From an uncultured Hyphomicrobiales bacterium (GTDB lineage: Bacteria; Pseudomonadota; Alphaproteobacteria; Rhizobiales; Xanthobacteraceae), in the NCBI GenBank assembly GCA_903885555.1, contig CAISIV010000073.1, positions 1-35,163 on the forward strand: DNA of 35,163 bases. Direction: 5' to 3'. The position numbers and the translations under genes were made by a program. Numbering within the stretch: the stretch's first letter is position 1; each line of letters starts with the position of its first letter. A model generated the notes under the pieces. The model saw nothing but the letters and a program-made list of their open reading frames with translations. It ran no database searches and had not been told where the DNA came from. This document shows positions 13,294 through 22,872 of the stretch, in pieces.

Positions 13294-15795
13294 ATGAAGC
13301 TCTTGCTGCGCTTTCTCGGATTTCTGTTCGCGGCGGGCACCATCCTTTTCGTGGTTGGCGTGGCCGGCGCGGCCGGCCTGCTGTGGCATTTCTCCAAGGA
13401 CCTGCCGGACTACTCCCAGCTCCAGGACTATGAACCTCCGGTCATGACTCGCGTTCACGCCGCGGACGGCTCGCTGCTGGGCGAATACGCGCGCGAGCGC
13501 CGGCTCTATATCCCGATCCAGGCGGTGCCGAAGCTGGTGATCTCGGGCTTCCTCGCGGCCGAGGACAAGAACTTCTACGAGCATGGCGGGCTTGATTTCA
13601 CCGGCATCGCGCGCGCCGGGGTCAACTACCTGCAGAATTTTGGCTCCAGCCGTCGCCCCCAAGGCGCCTCAACCATCACGCAACAAGTTGCGAAGAACTT
13701 CTTGTTAACAAACGAAGTTTCGCTGGCGCGTAAAGCCAAGGAAGCACTGCTGGCGCTCAAAATCGAGCGCACTTACAGCAAAGACAAGATCCTCGAGCTT
13801 TACTTGAACGAGATCTACTTAGGCCTTGGCGCCTATGGCATCGCCGCCGCGTCGCTCGTCTACTTCGACAAGTCGGTCAATGAACTGACCATCCCCGAGG
13901 TGGCCTATCTGGCATCGCTGCCGAAGGCGCCGAACAATTATCACCCGTTCCGTTTCCGCGAGCGTGCCATGGAGCGCCGCAACTGGGTGATCGATCGCAT
14001 GGCGGAGTCCGGCTTCATCAAGGCCGCCGACGCCACCAATGCCAAAAAGACCGGCCTCGGTGTGTCGCAGAAGCCGTCGAGCGTGCACACCTTCGCCGCC
14101 GAGTATTTCACCGAGGAAGTGCGCCGCGAACTCAACGACCGCTATGGCGAAAAGAAACTCTACGAGGGCGGCCTGTCGGTGCGCACCTCACTCGACACCA
14201 AGATGCAGGTGCAGGCGCGCAAGGCCCTGACCGATGGGCTTGTGAAGTTTGACGAAACGCAAGGCTGGCGCGGTGCGGTGACCAAGGCCGACATCTCCGG
14301 CGACTGGGGCACAAAGCTCGCCGAGGTGAAAGCGTTGGCCGACATCGCGCCGTGGCGGCTCTCGGTGGTTCTGGAAGTCGGCGACACGACGGCGCGCATC
14401 GGTCTGCAGCCCGGCCGGGAGCCTGGCGGATACATCAGCAAGGAACGCACCATTGGCATCATTCCGCTCGAGGGCGTGAAGTGGGCCAAAACGTCCGGCA
14501 AGGCGCCGGCCAAAGTCAGTCAGGTGCTCAATCCCGGCGATGTCGTTTACGTCGAAGCGGCCAAGACCGAAGGCCAATACGTCCTGCATCAAATTCCGGA
14601 AGTCTCCGGTGCGATGGTGGTGCAGGACCCCTGGACCGGCCGCGTGCTCGCGATGGTCGGTGGTTTCTCCTACGACCAGAGTCAGTTCAACCGTGCTACG
14701 CAGGCGCTGCGCCAGCCGGGTTCGTCGTTCAAGCCGATCGTCTACGCCGCCGCGCTCGACAATGGCTACACGCCGTCGACGGTGGTGCTCGACGCGCCGC
14801 TTGAAATCGATCAGGGCCCCGGCATCGGCGTCTGGAAACCGGAAAATTACGAAGGCAAGTTCTACGGCCCTTCGACACTGCGCTTCGGCCTTGAGCATTC
14901 GCGCAACGCGATGACTGTGCGTCTGGCGCAGGATGTCGGCATGCCGCTGATCGCCGAATACGCCAAGCGCTTTGGCGTCTATGACGATCTGCCGCCTTAT
15001 CTGTCGTTCTCGCTCGGCGCCGGCGAAACCACGCTGCTGCGCATGGTCACGGCTTACTCGATGTTCGACAACGGCGGCCGGCGCGTGAAGCCGACGCTGG
15101 TCGACCGCATCCAGGACCGTTACGGGCACACCGTTTATCGTCACGACGAACGCGAGTGCAAAGACTGTGAAGCCAAGAAGTGGACGAACCAGCCCGAGCC
15201 GTCGCTGATCGACCGGCGCGAGCAGGTGCTCGATCCGATGACCGCTTATCAGATGACGTCGATGATGGAAGGCGTGGTGTTGCGCGGCACCGCCGGCGGC
15301 GCGGGCTTCCAGCGGGAAGTCGCCAAGCCGGTAGCCGGCAAGACCGGCACCACCAATGACGAAAAAGACGCGTGGTTCATCGGCTATACGCCGGATGTCG
15401 TGGTTGGCGTTTACATCGGTTACGACAAACCGCGCCATCTCGGTAAATGGGCGACCGGTGGCGGCTTGGCCGCGCCGATCGTGAAGGATTTCATGAAGGT
15501 CGCGCTGGTCGACAAGCCAGCCGCGCCGTTCCGCGTGCCGCCCGGCATCAAGCTGATCCGGGTCGACGCCAAGACCGGCATGCGTGCCGGCCCCGGCACC
15601 GAGAAGGCGATCCTGGAAGCCTTCAAGCCCGGCACTGCGCCGCCCGACAGCTATTCGGTGGTCGGCTATGGCGAAGGCGAAGCCGGTGGCGGCGCCAGCA
15701 CTGGCGGCGGGTTTGGCAGCGGCCGGCCATGGGGCGCGGGCGTTTCGCCCGATGCGGATCGCGCGGTTCGCTCTGGCACCGGCGGATTGTATTGA
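13294..15795 (+). CDS. mrcA: Penicillin-binding protein 1A (bifunctional transglycosylase/transpeptidase)
   Basis: An 833-residue class A PBP that polymerises and crosslinks peptidoglycan. A single membrane anchor (about 8-31) is followed by the GT51 glycosyltransferase domain with catalytic E90 in AAEDKNFYEH and the QGASTITQQVAKN motif near 123-135. An OB-like insert (about 320-430) lies between the domains, as usual in PBP1A. The transpeptidase domain has S477-SFK480, SRN at 536-538 and KTGT at 683-686. The C-terminal tail is Gly-rich. Start ATG 13294 lies 136 bp after the amidase stop on the same strand. With that amidase and the M23 peptidase it makes a cell-wall cluster around prfB. Confidence 0.96.
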   Translation: MKLLLRFLGFLFAAGTILFVVGVAGAAGLLWHFSKDLPDYSQLQDYEPPVMTRVHAADGSLLGEYARERRLYIPIQAVPKLVISGFLAAEDKNFYEHGGLDFTGIARAGVNYLQNFGSSRRPQGASTITQQVAKNFLLTNEVSLARKAKEALLALKIERTYSKDKILELYLNEIYLGLGAYGIAAASLVYFDKSVNELTIPEVAYLASLPKAPNNYHPFRFRERAMERRNWVIDRMAESGFIKAADATNAKKTGLGVSQKPSSVHTFAAEYFTEEVRRELNDRYGEKKLYEGGLSVRTSLDTKMQVQARKALTDGLVKFDETQGWRGAVTKADISGDWGTKLAEVKALADIAPWRLSVVLEVGDTTARIGLQPGREPGGYISKERTIGIIPLEGVKWAKTSGKAPAKVSQVLNPGDVVYVEAAKTEGQYVLHQIPEVSGAMVVQDPWTGRVLAMVGGFSYDQSQFNRATQALRQPGSSFKPIVYAAALDNGYTPSTVVLDAPLEIDQGPGIGVWKPENYEGKFYGPSTLRFGLEHSRNAMTVRLAQDVGMPLIAEYAKRFGVYDDLPPYLSFSLGAGETTLLRMVTAYSMFDNGGRRVKPTLVDRIQDRYGHTVYRHDERECKDCEAKKWTNQPEPSLIDRREQVLDPMTAYQMTSMMEGVVLRGTAGGAGFQREVAKPVAGKTGTTNDEKDAWFIGYTPDVVVGVYIGYDKPRHLGKWATGGGLAAPIVKDFMKVALVDKPAAPFRVPPGIKLIRVDAKTGMRAGPGTEKAILEAFKPGTAPPDSYSVVGYGEGEAGGGASTGGGFGSGRPWGAGVSPDADRAVRSGTGGLY

Positions 15796-15883
15796 CGCTG
15801 ACGGTTGCGCTACGGCGTTTGCCTCGTTAAATCCCCTCACGCGAACTTAAGAAGCCGCCGTCTTGAACGGCCACGGAATTCAA

Positions 15884-17015
15884 ATGCGCGCCGAAACTCA
15901 AAGCCTCATTGAAGACATCAAGCGGTCCGTGGGACTGCTGAGGAGGCATCTTTGACGTCGATACTGCAACGCGCCGTCTGGCCGAACTGAACAAGGCCAC
16001 CGAAGACCCTTCATTCTGGAACGACCAGGCCACGGCGCAGCGCACGATGCGCGAGCGTGACGCCTTGGACGACCAGCTCAACGCCATTGGCCGCATCGAG
16101 CGTGATCTCGACGACCAGTTGATGCTGATTGAGCTCGGCGAGTCCGAAAAAGACGAGGCCACAATTGCCGAAGCCGAAGCGGCGCTGCGGCGTTTGAAGT
16201 TAGAGCTTGCGCGGCGCGAACTTGAAGCGCTGCTATCGGGCGAAGCCGACGCCAATGACTGCTTCCTCGAAGTGCATGCCGGCGCGGGCGGCACCGAGAG
16301 CCAGGATTGGGCCAGTATCCTGCTCCGCATGTATGTGCGCTGGGCTGAGAAGAAGGGATACAAGGTCGACTGGCTTGAAGAGAGCGAAGGCGAGGGCGCC
16401 GGTCTCAAGTCGGCCACTGTGCAGATCAAGGGCCACAACGCTTACGGTTGGCTCAAGAACGAAGCCGGTGTGCATCGGCTCGTGCGCATTTCGCCCTTCG
16501 ACGCCAATGCGCGGCGGCACACGTCATTTGCCAGCGTCGTTGTGTTTCCGGTGATAGACGATCGCATCAAGATCGAGATCGACGAGAAGGACGTTCGCAC
16601 CGACGTCATGCGTTCGGGCGGTGCCGGCGGCCAGCACGTTAACAAGACCGAGTCGGCGGTGCGACTGACGCATATTCCGACCAACACCGTCGTCAAATGT
16701 CAGCAGGACCGCTCGCAGCATCGCAACCGCGCGATGGCGTGGGACATGTTGCGTGCCAAATTGTTTGAAGCGGAAATCAAACGCCGCGAAGACAAGGCCA
16801 TCGCCTTGCAAGACGCCAAAACCGATATCGGCTGGGGCCATCAAATCCGTTCTTATGTCTTGCAGCCCTATCAGATGGTGAAGGACTTGCGCACCGGCGT
16901 GTCGACATCGGATTCACAGGGCGTGCTTGATGGTGATCTGGATCCGTTCATGCAGGCCGCGCTGGCGCAGAAGGCGTTCGGCGGCGGGCCGGAGACGGTG
17001 GAGGATGTGGAGTAG
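15884..17015 (+). CDS. prfB: Peptide chain release factor 2, with programmed +1 frameshift
   Basis: Translation starts at ATG 15884 ([23 protein letters not shown]), meets an in-frame TGA at 15953-15955 after 23 codons, and continues after a +1 shift (GAC at 15954) to the stop at 17013-17015, giving 376 residues, the normal RF2 length. The product recognises UGA and UAA. It has the SPF anticodon-like tripeptide in [12 protein letters not shown] and the catalytic GGQ in [14 protein letters not shown], where the Gln promotes peptidyl-tRNA hydrolysis. It autoregulates: scarce RF2 lets the ribosome pause at TGA and shift. Reading only the uninterrupted frame gives a false N-terminal truncation starting at 16047. 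It lies 88 bp after PBP1A. Confidence 0.96.
15941..15956 (+). promoter_or_regulatory. prfB programmed +1 ribosomal frameshift signal
   Basis: The internal Shine-Dalgarno-like AGGAGG (15941-15946) is followed by CAT and then the slip site CTT-TGA-C (15950-15956). This is the canonical prfB arrangement, with 3 nt between AGGAGG and CTT. The tRNA-Leu slips from CUU to UUU, placing GAC in frame. Confidence 0.95.
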
Positions 17016-17039
17016 GCGCTCCCATCCGCGTATCGCAAT

Positions 17040-18389
17040 CTAGATTTTATCGCCCAGCACACCGCTGCCGAGACGCAAGCCGGCACGCAGAAACTTCTGC
17101 GGGTCGACCGCGTCACCGTCGATGCGCGTTTCATAGTGCAGATGCGGGCCGGTTGAGCGGCCGGTTGAGCCGATCTCACCGATGGTCTGGCCGATTTTCA
17201 CGCTTTGACCGACCTTGACGTCGATCTTCGACAAATGCCCGTAACGGGTAGCAAAGCCGTTACCGTGATCGACTTCGATCATATTGCCATAGCCGCCGTT
17301 CCAGCCCGCGGTCACGACGGTACCATTGGCGGTGACGCGCACCGGATCGCCCTTGTCGCCGCGCATGTCGATGCCGGCGTGGATCGCCGGTCCGCGCATG
17401 AACGGATCCATGCGCATGCCGAACGGGGAGCTCATATCGACTTCGCCGAAGATCGGCTTGCGCACCGGAACTGTGACCAACGTATTTGAATATTGATTGA
17501 GTTGGGCCTTGCCGACATTGATGCGGTACAGCTGGCGCTCGAAGGCGCTGGCGCCCGAGCTCGGCGCTTTCATCGGAATATACGGTCCACCGACGCCGCC
17601 CGGCGTTTTGCCGGTGTCGACGCCGAGATCGGCGAGCACGCTGCGGATGCGGCGTGCTTTGGTGTCGACCTGTTCTTCCATGTCAGTCAAAGTCGCGGTC
17701 TGCTTGCGTTCGACCTTGTCGAGCGCGATGGCGACACGCGTCAGAACATTGTCCAGACCGCCTGAATTTCCACGTTCAGCCAGGCGAGTGGCGGGCCCGG
17801 CGAGTTCGCGCGATTGCAGCCGCGCTTCGCGGTCGGGCGGAGCGGTAAAAATAACGGTGTCGCTGATCGGCCGTGCCTTGGGAGGCTTCGGTGCCGCTTC
17901 CGGTGGCGCCATGCGCGCCGGTTTGATCGAACCGGTGGTCGTGACGTCGCCCGACAAGGTCGCGGTGCGCTGTTCCAGTGTTGCCTGGCGCTGAATCAGC
18001 GAGGTGAGCTTCTGCTCGAACTGTTCCTGATCGAGCAACTGCCGGCTGGTAATGCGATCGACCTGAGCGCGTAGCTCGGCGATGCGGTCTTCGTAAGCGA
18101 ATTGCATCTCGGCCTGGCGTCCGACCAGGCGGGTCAGCACATCATTGCTGAAGGCGAAATAGCTGCCGGTTGCGATCGACCAGACGCCCATCACGACGAG
18201 CGTACCGACCACGATCCAGAATGCGACCGGACCGATGCGGACCTGACGGCCGCCGTGAACCAGCGTGTAGTCGCTGCCGCGGGACTTGTTATTCAGGTGG
18301 TGGGAGACCGCTGCGGCGGATTGGGAGCGGGCAGTGCTATGCGCGCCGCGCGCGCCGTATTCGTATGGGGAATGCGACAGATTCGACAT
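17040..18389 (-). CDS. Membrane-anchored M23 (LytM-type) peptidase
   Basis: A 449-residue protein with a cytoplasmic head of about 52 residues, one membrane span (about 53-75), a coiled-coil region (about 88-145), a Pro-rich linker (158-178), a second helical part (about 205-250), and a C-terminal M23 domain (about 320-435). The zinc and catalytic residues are present: H337 and D341 in IHAGIDMRG, and H416-L-H418 in GPHLHYE. It should be an active endopeptidase cleaving peptidoglycan crosslinks, rather than a degenerate EnvC-type activator. Rhizobial proteins of this layout, such as RgsM of Sinorhizobium, support polar growth; that link is inferred. It is convergent with prfB, with stops 24 bp apart and no clear terminator. 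Confidence 0.9.
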   Translation of the reverse strand: MSNLSHSPYEYGARGAHSTARSQSAAAVSHHLNNKSRGSDYTLVHGGRQVRIGPVAFWIVVGTLVVMGVWSIATGSYFAFSNDVLTRLVGRQAEMQFAYEDRIAELRAQVDRITSRQLLDQEQFEQKLTSLIQRQATLEQRTATLSGDVTTTGSIKPARMAPPEAAPKPPKARPISDTVIFTAPPDREARLQSRELAGPATRLAERGNSGGLDNVLTRVAIALDKVERKQTATLTDMEEQVDTKARRIRSVLADLGVDTGKTPGGVGGPYIPMKAPSSGASAFERQLYRINVGKAQLNQYSNTLVTVPVRKPIFGEVDMSSPFGMRMDPFMRGPAIHAGIDMRGDKGDPVRVTANGTVVTAGWNGGYGNMIEVDHGNGFATRYGHLSKIDVKVGQSVKIGQTIGEIGSTGRSTGPHLHYETRIDGDAVDPQKFLRAGLRLGSGVLGDKI

Positions 18390-18521
18390 AGACGCTCCGC
18401 GGAGGCCGCGGGCGCGCGGACCAGCCGCTCCGATATCAAACCGATATAGTTAAAAAACCGGTAATTCCCGTCTCTGGCTCGTGCAATTCCTCTGCAAAAG
18501 CATGGGATTACCGGGTCTGCG

Positions 18522-18992
18522 TCAAAGCGCCTTAGCAGCTTCCAAGACCTCTTCGGCGTGCCCTTTGACCCTGACCTTTGGCCAGATCTTGACGATGCGG
18601 CCGTCGGCGCCAATCAGGTAGGTCTTGCGAATGACGCCGATGAATTTGAGGCCGTACATCGATTTCTCTCCCCACGCGCCATAAGCTTCAAGCATCTCCT
18701 TCGACTCGTCGGAGCCGAGAGCGACCGTCAGTTTATGCTTGGCTTTGAACTTGTCCTGCTTCGCGACAGAATCGGCAGAAACGCCCAGTATGTCGGTACC
18801 GGCCTTGGCAAAGGCCGCGCGCAGCTTGGAGAAGGCGATGGATTCGGTCGTGCAGCCCGGCGTATCGGCCTTCGGAAAGAAATAGAGGACCAGATTGCGG
18901 CCTTTGAAATCCTTCAGCGATACGCGCTCGCCGCCATCGCGGATCAAAGTGAAGGGTGGCGCCTTGTCTCCAGCTTCCAATTCACGGGCCAT
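18522..18992 (-). CDS. bcp: Peroxiredoxin of the BCP/PrxQ family, one-cysteine type
   Basis: A 156-residue thiol peroxidase that reduces hydrogen peroxide and organic hydroperoxides. The thioredoxin-fold core contains FFPKADTPGCTTES with peroxidatic C47. The second cysteine five residues later in E. coli BCP is Ile here, and no other cysteine exists in the protein, so it must be regenerated by an external thiol. ATG 18992 (MARELEAGDKAPPF) is chosen because AAAGGAAGG lies just upstream and the family begins here; a longer open frame reaching 19304 overlaps the divergent gene and has no homologous content. It is divergent from the YhdP-like gene, with 186 bp between starts. Confidence 0.93.
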   Translation of the reverse strand: MARELEAGDKAPPFTLIRDGGERVSLKDFKGRNLVLYFFPKADTPGCTTESIAFSKLRAAFAKAGTDILGVSADSVAKQDKFKAKHKLTVALGSDESKEMLEAYGAWGEKSMYGLKFIGVIRKTYLIGADGRIVKIWPKVRVKGHAEEVLEAAKAL

Positions 18993-19178
18993 ATGCCTTC
19001 CTTTCGTCGTTTTCGACCGGTCAATGTCGGCAATGCCATTTGCGCCGGGCGGACGCAACGGGTTCCATCGATATCGAGGATTCGGGCCAAAGGGCGGCTT
19101 CGTGCGGAACCGGCGCCTTGGCGGAGAAAGCGCGCGCTCGACGCGCGGGCATAAGTCTAGGGACAGAATTCCAGCGGC

Positions 19179-22100
19179 ATGACGGGGAAAGATCACAGCC
19201 AGCTTGCGCCGCACCACCATCCCGCGGCGGGAAGCGTCTTTCGTGGATTCAGCCGCAGGCGCTGGGGCGCGATGCGTCGTGGCGCCGCCAGGTTTCTTTG
19301 TCATCGCTATACGCGCCGGCTGTTCTGGGGCACGACCGTCACTTTCGCAATTGCGACAGTCGGCTGCCTCGCCCTGTGGTGGCGTCTCTCAAGCGGTCCG
19401 ATCGAACTTGAAATGGCGACGCCGTGGCTCAAGGCCGCGATCGAGGAGAATTTCGGCGGCACACATACCGTCGTTGTCGGCGGCACGCAGATCGAACGCG
19501 ACGAGAAGGGCCGCACCTCATTGCGGCTCCGCGATATCGTGGTGCGCGATGCCGACGGCACGGTGGTGGCGAGTGCGCCGAAGGCGGAAGTCGGCATCTC
19601 CGGCTTCGGCCTACTGACAGGCCATGTACGTGCGCACAGTCTCAATCTGGTCGGCGCTGAAATGGCGGTCCGGATCGAAACCGACGGCCGCGTCACGGTG
19701 TTTGCCGGCGCCGACAATCGGCCGATCGCAACAGCGCCGCCTACGCTCAGTCCGGCGCTTCCTGCGCCACCGGCAGGCGGCGTCACGCCCCCCGGAACGC
19801 TGCGTTCGGATTTCGATGACGTGACCGGCATCATGGCCTGGATCGACGGCGCCGGCGCTACCGGCTTTGACGGTCACGACTTGCGCGAACTCGGTCTTAA
19901 AAACGGCAATCTGGTCGTCGATGACCGGCGTAACGGTAAGAAATGGACGTTCGACCGTATCAACGTCAGCCTGAACCGGCCCGCGCTAGGTGGCGTCATC
20001 TTCCGCCTCGAATCCGACAATCCTGAACGGCCGTGGGTATTGAGCGCGGCGATGCGGCCATTGTCGGACGGCATCCGCGCGGTCGGCATCGAAGCGCGGA
20101 ACGTATCGACGCGCGACATCCTGCTGGCGATGCGGCTGAACGAAACCGCCAGCATCGATGCCGATCTGCCCGTGTCGGCCAGCATTCGTGCCGATATCCT
20201 GCCCGATGGCACGCCGCAGGTCATTCAGGGCCAGTTGATCGCTGAAAGCGGCACCATCGTCGACCGCGACGAACCGAACAGCAAAGTTTCGATCGACCAT
20301 GCCGACTTCCGCTTCAACTGGGACCCGGAGCGGCGCAGCCTGATGGTGCCTTTCCAGATCAAATCTGGCGGCAACCAATTCACCATGCGTGCCACGCTCG
20401 ACGCACCGGCGGCCGACCAGACTGCATGGATGCTGAATGTCACGCGCGGCGACGCAGTGATAGACCCGGTCATTCTCTCGGCTGCATCGCCTGACGAAGA
20501 GGGCATAGCTCTTAACCGGATTGCGGTGCGCGCTCGGGTCGATCCGGTGCGCAAACGGATCGTCCTGGAGCAGGGCGACTTCAGCCGCATCGACACAAGG
20601 CCACTTTACAATATCGGCGTCGCTGTCTCGGGCAGTCTGGATTATTCCGGCAAACCGCACCTCGCGTTCGGCGTGGCCGGTACGCGCATGACGACCTCGG
20701 TCATGAAGCGATTGTGGCCGGTCTTTGCCGCCGCTGAAGTTCGGGCATGGGTCGAGGATCATATTTCAGGCGGCACCGTCGAACGCGTCGTGATTGCCGG
20801 TAACTCGCCGCTGGAAAATTTCAAGCATGGCGGGCCGCCGACGGCGGAGGACGGCCTGTCGGTCGATATCGAAACCAGCGGCACATCGCTGCGGCCGATC
20901 CCGAATCTACCGGCCATTCGTGACGCCGACTTGACGGTTCGCGTCACTGGACGCTCTGCGACAGTCACGCTTGGGCGCGGCACCATTGAAGTGGCGGGCC
21001 GCAAGCTAAACGTTGCCAGCGGTGTGTTCGAGGTGCCCGACACTCACCCGAAGCCTGCGCCGGCCCGTGCCACGTTCCGTATCGATGGCACAATGCCGGC
21101 TGCTGCTGCCTTCCTCGCCACTGAGGGTCTGCGCGATCAGGTCGGCATCACCCTTGATCCGGCGTCGAGTCGCGGCACCATCGCCGCGCAGGCCACCGTC
21201 AACGTCTTGCTGCAGGCGGAGATGCCGAAGGGTTCTGTCACCTATTCTATCATCGCCGATTTGAGCAATTTTTCCGCCGACAAGATGCTACTCGGTCAAA
21301 AGCTTGAAGCTGCGGCGTTGCGCGTCACCGCCGGTCCGGACGGCTATCAGGTTAAGGGCGACGTGAAGATCAACGGCACGCCTGCCACCATCGATCTGCG
21401 CAAGCAGAAGGGCGATATCGATGCCGAATTGCGGATGACCGCGAGCATCGATGAGGCGTCGCGGCGCCGGCTCGGCATGGATCTCGGCGGCGCCGTCACC
21501 GGCTCAATTCCAGTCAAGGTCAACGGCCGCGTCGGCGACAATTCGACCGAAGACAAAATGAACGTCGAAGCCGATCTCACCCCAGTGAAGATCGATAATC
21601 TGCTGCCGGGCTGGATCAAAGCCGCCGGTAAGCCGGCGAAGGCGACATATACGCTGACAAAGTCAGCAAAATCGGCGCGTTTCGACGATTTGAGCATCGA
21701 CGGCTCCGGCGTGCTGGTGAAGGGCGCTGTTGAAATAGACTCCTCGGGCGAATTGCTGACGGCGAACTTTCCGGTGTTCAGCCTGTCCGACGGCGATCGC
21801 CTCTCGCTCAAGGCCGACCGCACGTCGGAAAACGTCTTGCGCGTCATCATGCGCGGCGATGTTTATGATGGCCGCCAGTTCGTCAAAGGGGCCCTGGGCG
21901 GAACGGATAAGAAGCAGCAAAAGCAGACGGATCTCGATCTCGATATCAAGATCGGCACCGTGGCCGGGCATAACGGCGAGACGTTGCGCGGACTCGATCT
22001 GAGACTCACGCGCCGCAGCGGCCGTATTCGCACTTTCACATTCAATTCCAAAATCGGCCGCGATACGCCGCTGAGCGGCGATCTGCGCGTGCGCGCGCGC

Positions 22101-22709
22101 GACAATCACCAGGTTGTCTATTTCGAGACCGAGGATGCCGGTTCGCTGTTCCGCTTCACCGATCTTTATCCGCGGCTGTTCGGCGGCCAGATGTGGGTGG
22201 CGATGGATCCGCCGACGCCGGACGACGCGCCGCAGGTCGGCCACATGTTCATCCGCAGTTTCAGTATACGCGGCGAGCCGGCGCTCGACCGTGTGGTGTC
22301 CGGTGCGCCCGGCGGCGCCAAGGGCGTCGTCGATTTTTCCGAACTCGGCGTCGATTTCACGCGCTATCCCGGCCGCATGTCGATCCGCGACGGCGTCGTG
22401 CGCGGCCAACTGGTCGGCGCCACCATTGAAGGTCAGATTGATTACGTGAAGGACGACGTCCACCTGCGCGGAACGTTCGTGCCGTTCTACGGTCTTAACA
22501 ATATGTTCGGGCAAATTCCGATCGTCGGGTTCTTCCTCGGCGGCGGCAGCAATGAAGGCCTGCTCGGCATTACGTACGAAGCGGTGGGGCCGCCGAGCGC
22601 GCCGCGCATCTCGGTCAATCCGGTGACAGCCATCGCGCCCGGCCTGTTGCGTAAATTCATCCCGTCGCCCGGGACGTTCGACCGTAATTTCCTGCCGCCG
22701 ACGCGATAG
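19179..22709 (+). CDS. YhdP/AsmA-like large envelope protein (DUF3971 type)
   Basis: A 1176-residue protein with a basic cytoplasmic head, one membrane span (about 49-68) and a very long beta-rich periplasmic part. AsmA-like hallmarks are the N-terminal GPIELEMATPWLKAAIEENF start of the repeat module, a central DUF3971-like region (about 420-650), and the C-terminal GVVDFSELGVDFTRYPGRMS and LRGTFVPFYGLNNMFGQIPI with VGFFLGGGSNEGLLGITYEAVGP ending. This family (YhdP, TamB and AsmA relatives) forms long hydrophobic-groove bridges that help phospholipids reach the outer membrane. The start is uncertain: ATG at 19272 (MRRGAARFL) is an alternative that still keeps the anchor. It shows no motif of an enzyme. 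Confidence 0.85.
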   Translation: MTGKDHSQLAPHHHPAAGSVFRGFSRRRWGAMRRGAARFLCHRYTRRLFWGTTVTFAIATVGCLALWWRLSSGPIELEMATPWLKAAIEENFGGTHTVVVGGTQIERDEKGRTSLRLRDIVVRDADGTVVASAPKAEVGISGFGLLTGHVRAHSLNLVGAEMAVRIETDGRVTVFAGADNRPIATAPPTLSPALPAPPAGGVTPPGTLRSDFDDVTGIMAWIDGAGATGFDGHDLRELGLKNGNLVVDDRRNGKKWTFDRINVSLNRPALGGVIFRLESDNPERPWVLSAAMRPLSDGIRAVGIEARNVSTRDILLAMRLNETASIDADLPVSASIRADILPDGTPQVIQGQLIAESGTIVDRDEPNSKVSIDHADFRFNWDPERRSLMVPFQIKSGGNQFTMRATLDAPAADQTAWMLNVTRGDAVIDPVILSAASPDEEGIALNRIAVRARVDPVRKRIVLEQGDFSRIDTRPLYNIGVAVSGSLDYSGKPHLAFGVAGTRMTTSVMKRLWPVFAAAEVRAWVEDHISGGTVERVVIAGNSPLENFKHGGPPTAEDGLSVDIETSGTSLRPIPNLPAIRDADLTVRVTGRSATVTLGRGTIEVAGRKLNVASGVFEVPDTHPKPAPARATFRIDGTMPAAAAFLATEGLRDQVGITLDPASSRGTIAAQATVNVLLQAEMPKGSVTYSIIADLSNFSADKMLLGQKLEAAALRVTAGPDGYQVKGDVKINGTPATIDLRKQKGDIDAELRMTASIDEASRRRLGMDLGGAVTGSIPVKVNGRVGDNSTEDKMNVEADLTPVKIDNLLPGWIKAAGKPAKATYTLTKSAKSARFDDLSIDGSGVLVKGAVEIDSSGELLTANFPVFSLSDGDRLSLKADRTSENVLRVIMRGDVYDGRQFVKGALGGTDKKQQKQTDLDLDIKIGTVAGHNGETLRGLDLRLTRRSGRIRTFTFNSKIGRDTPLSGDLRVRARDNHQVVYFETEDAGSLFRFTDLYPRLFGGQMWVAMDPPTPDDAPQVGHMFIRSFSIRGEPALDRVVSGAPGGAKGVVDFSELGVDFTRYPGRMSIRDGVVRGQLVGATIEGQIDYVKDDVHLRGTFVPFYGLNNMFGQIPIVGFFLGGGSNEGLLGITYEAVGPPSAPRISVNPVTAIAPGLLRKFIPSPGTFDRNFLPPTR

Positions 22710-22777
22710 TTCGCGTCGCCATTTTCGACTTCATCGACGTTTCTGCGAGGAAGGCGACGGTCGATCTATGTCAGATC

Positions 22778-22815
22778 CACCCAAATCTCTCCATGGATGC
22801 ACCCAATTCTCTCCA
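22778..22815. repeat. Two direct repeats, 22 bp apart, upstream of the porin gene
   Basis: CACCCAAATCTCTCCA (22778-22793) and CACCCAATTCTCTCCA (22800-22815) differ at one of 16 positions and are spaced 22 bp start to start, two helical turns. They lie 58-95 bp before the porin ATG at 22873, where response-regulator-type operators commonly sit. No known consensus is recognised. Confidence 0.6.
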
Positions 22816-22822
22816 ATTGTCG

Positions 22823-22845
22823 CGCAATCGAAATTGCGATTTTTA
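22823..22845 (+). promoter_or_regulatory. Short hairpin with T tract in the porin leader
   Basis: CGCAAT (22823-22828) pairs with ATTGCG (22833-22838) around a CGAA loop and is followed by ATTTTTA. It has the form of a weak attenuator or terminator ahead of the porin. A 6-bp stem is short, so this may be only a protein-binding palindrome or chance. Confidence 0.35.
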
Positions 22846-22872
22846 GACGATCATCATTGGGAGAGACTGATC

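Noticed and set aside
14188-15840. 550-codon open frame on the minus strand
   Set aside because: It is antisense to the PBP1A gene, which has all its catalytic motifs; high-GC third positions keep the opposite strand open, and the translation has no recognisable domain.
18993-19304. Extension of the peroxiredoxin frame by 104 codons
   Set aside because: It would overlap the divergent YhdP-like gene, and the extension is Pro/Arg-rich without homology; a strong ribosome binding site and the normal start are at 18992.
22768-22872. 35-residue N-terminal extension of the porin
   Set aside because: The signal peptide starts at 22873 and the extension would overlap the direct repeats and hairpin.
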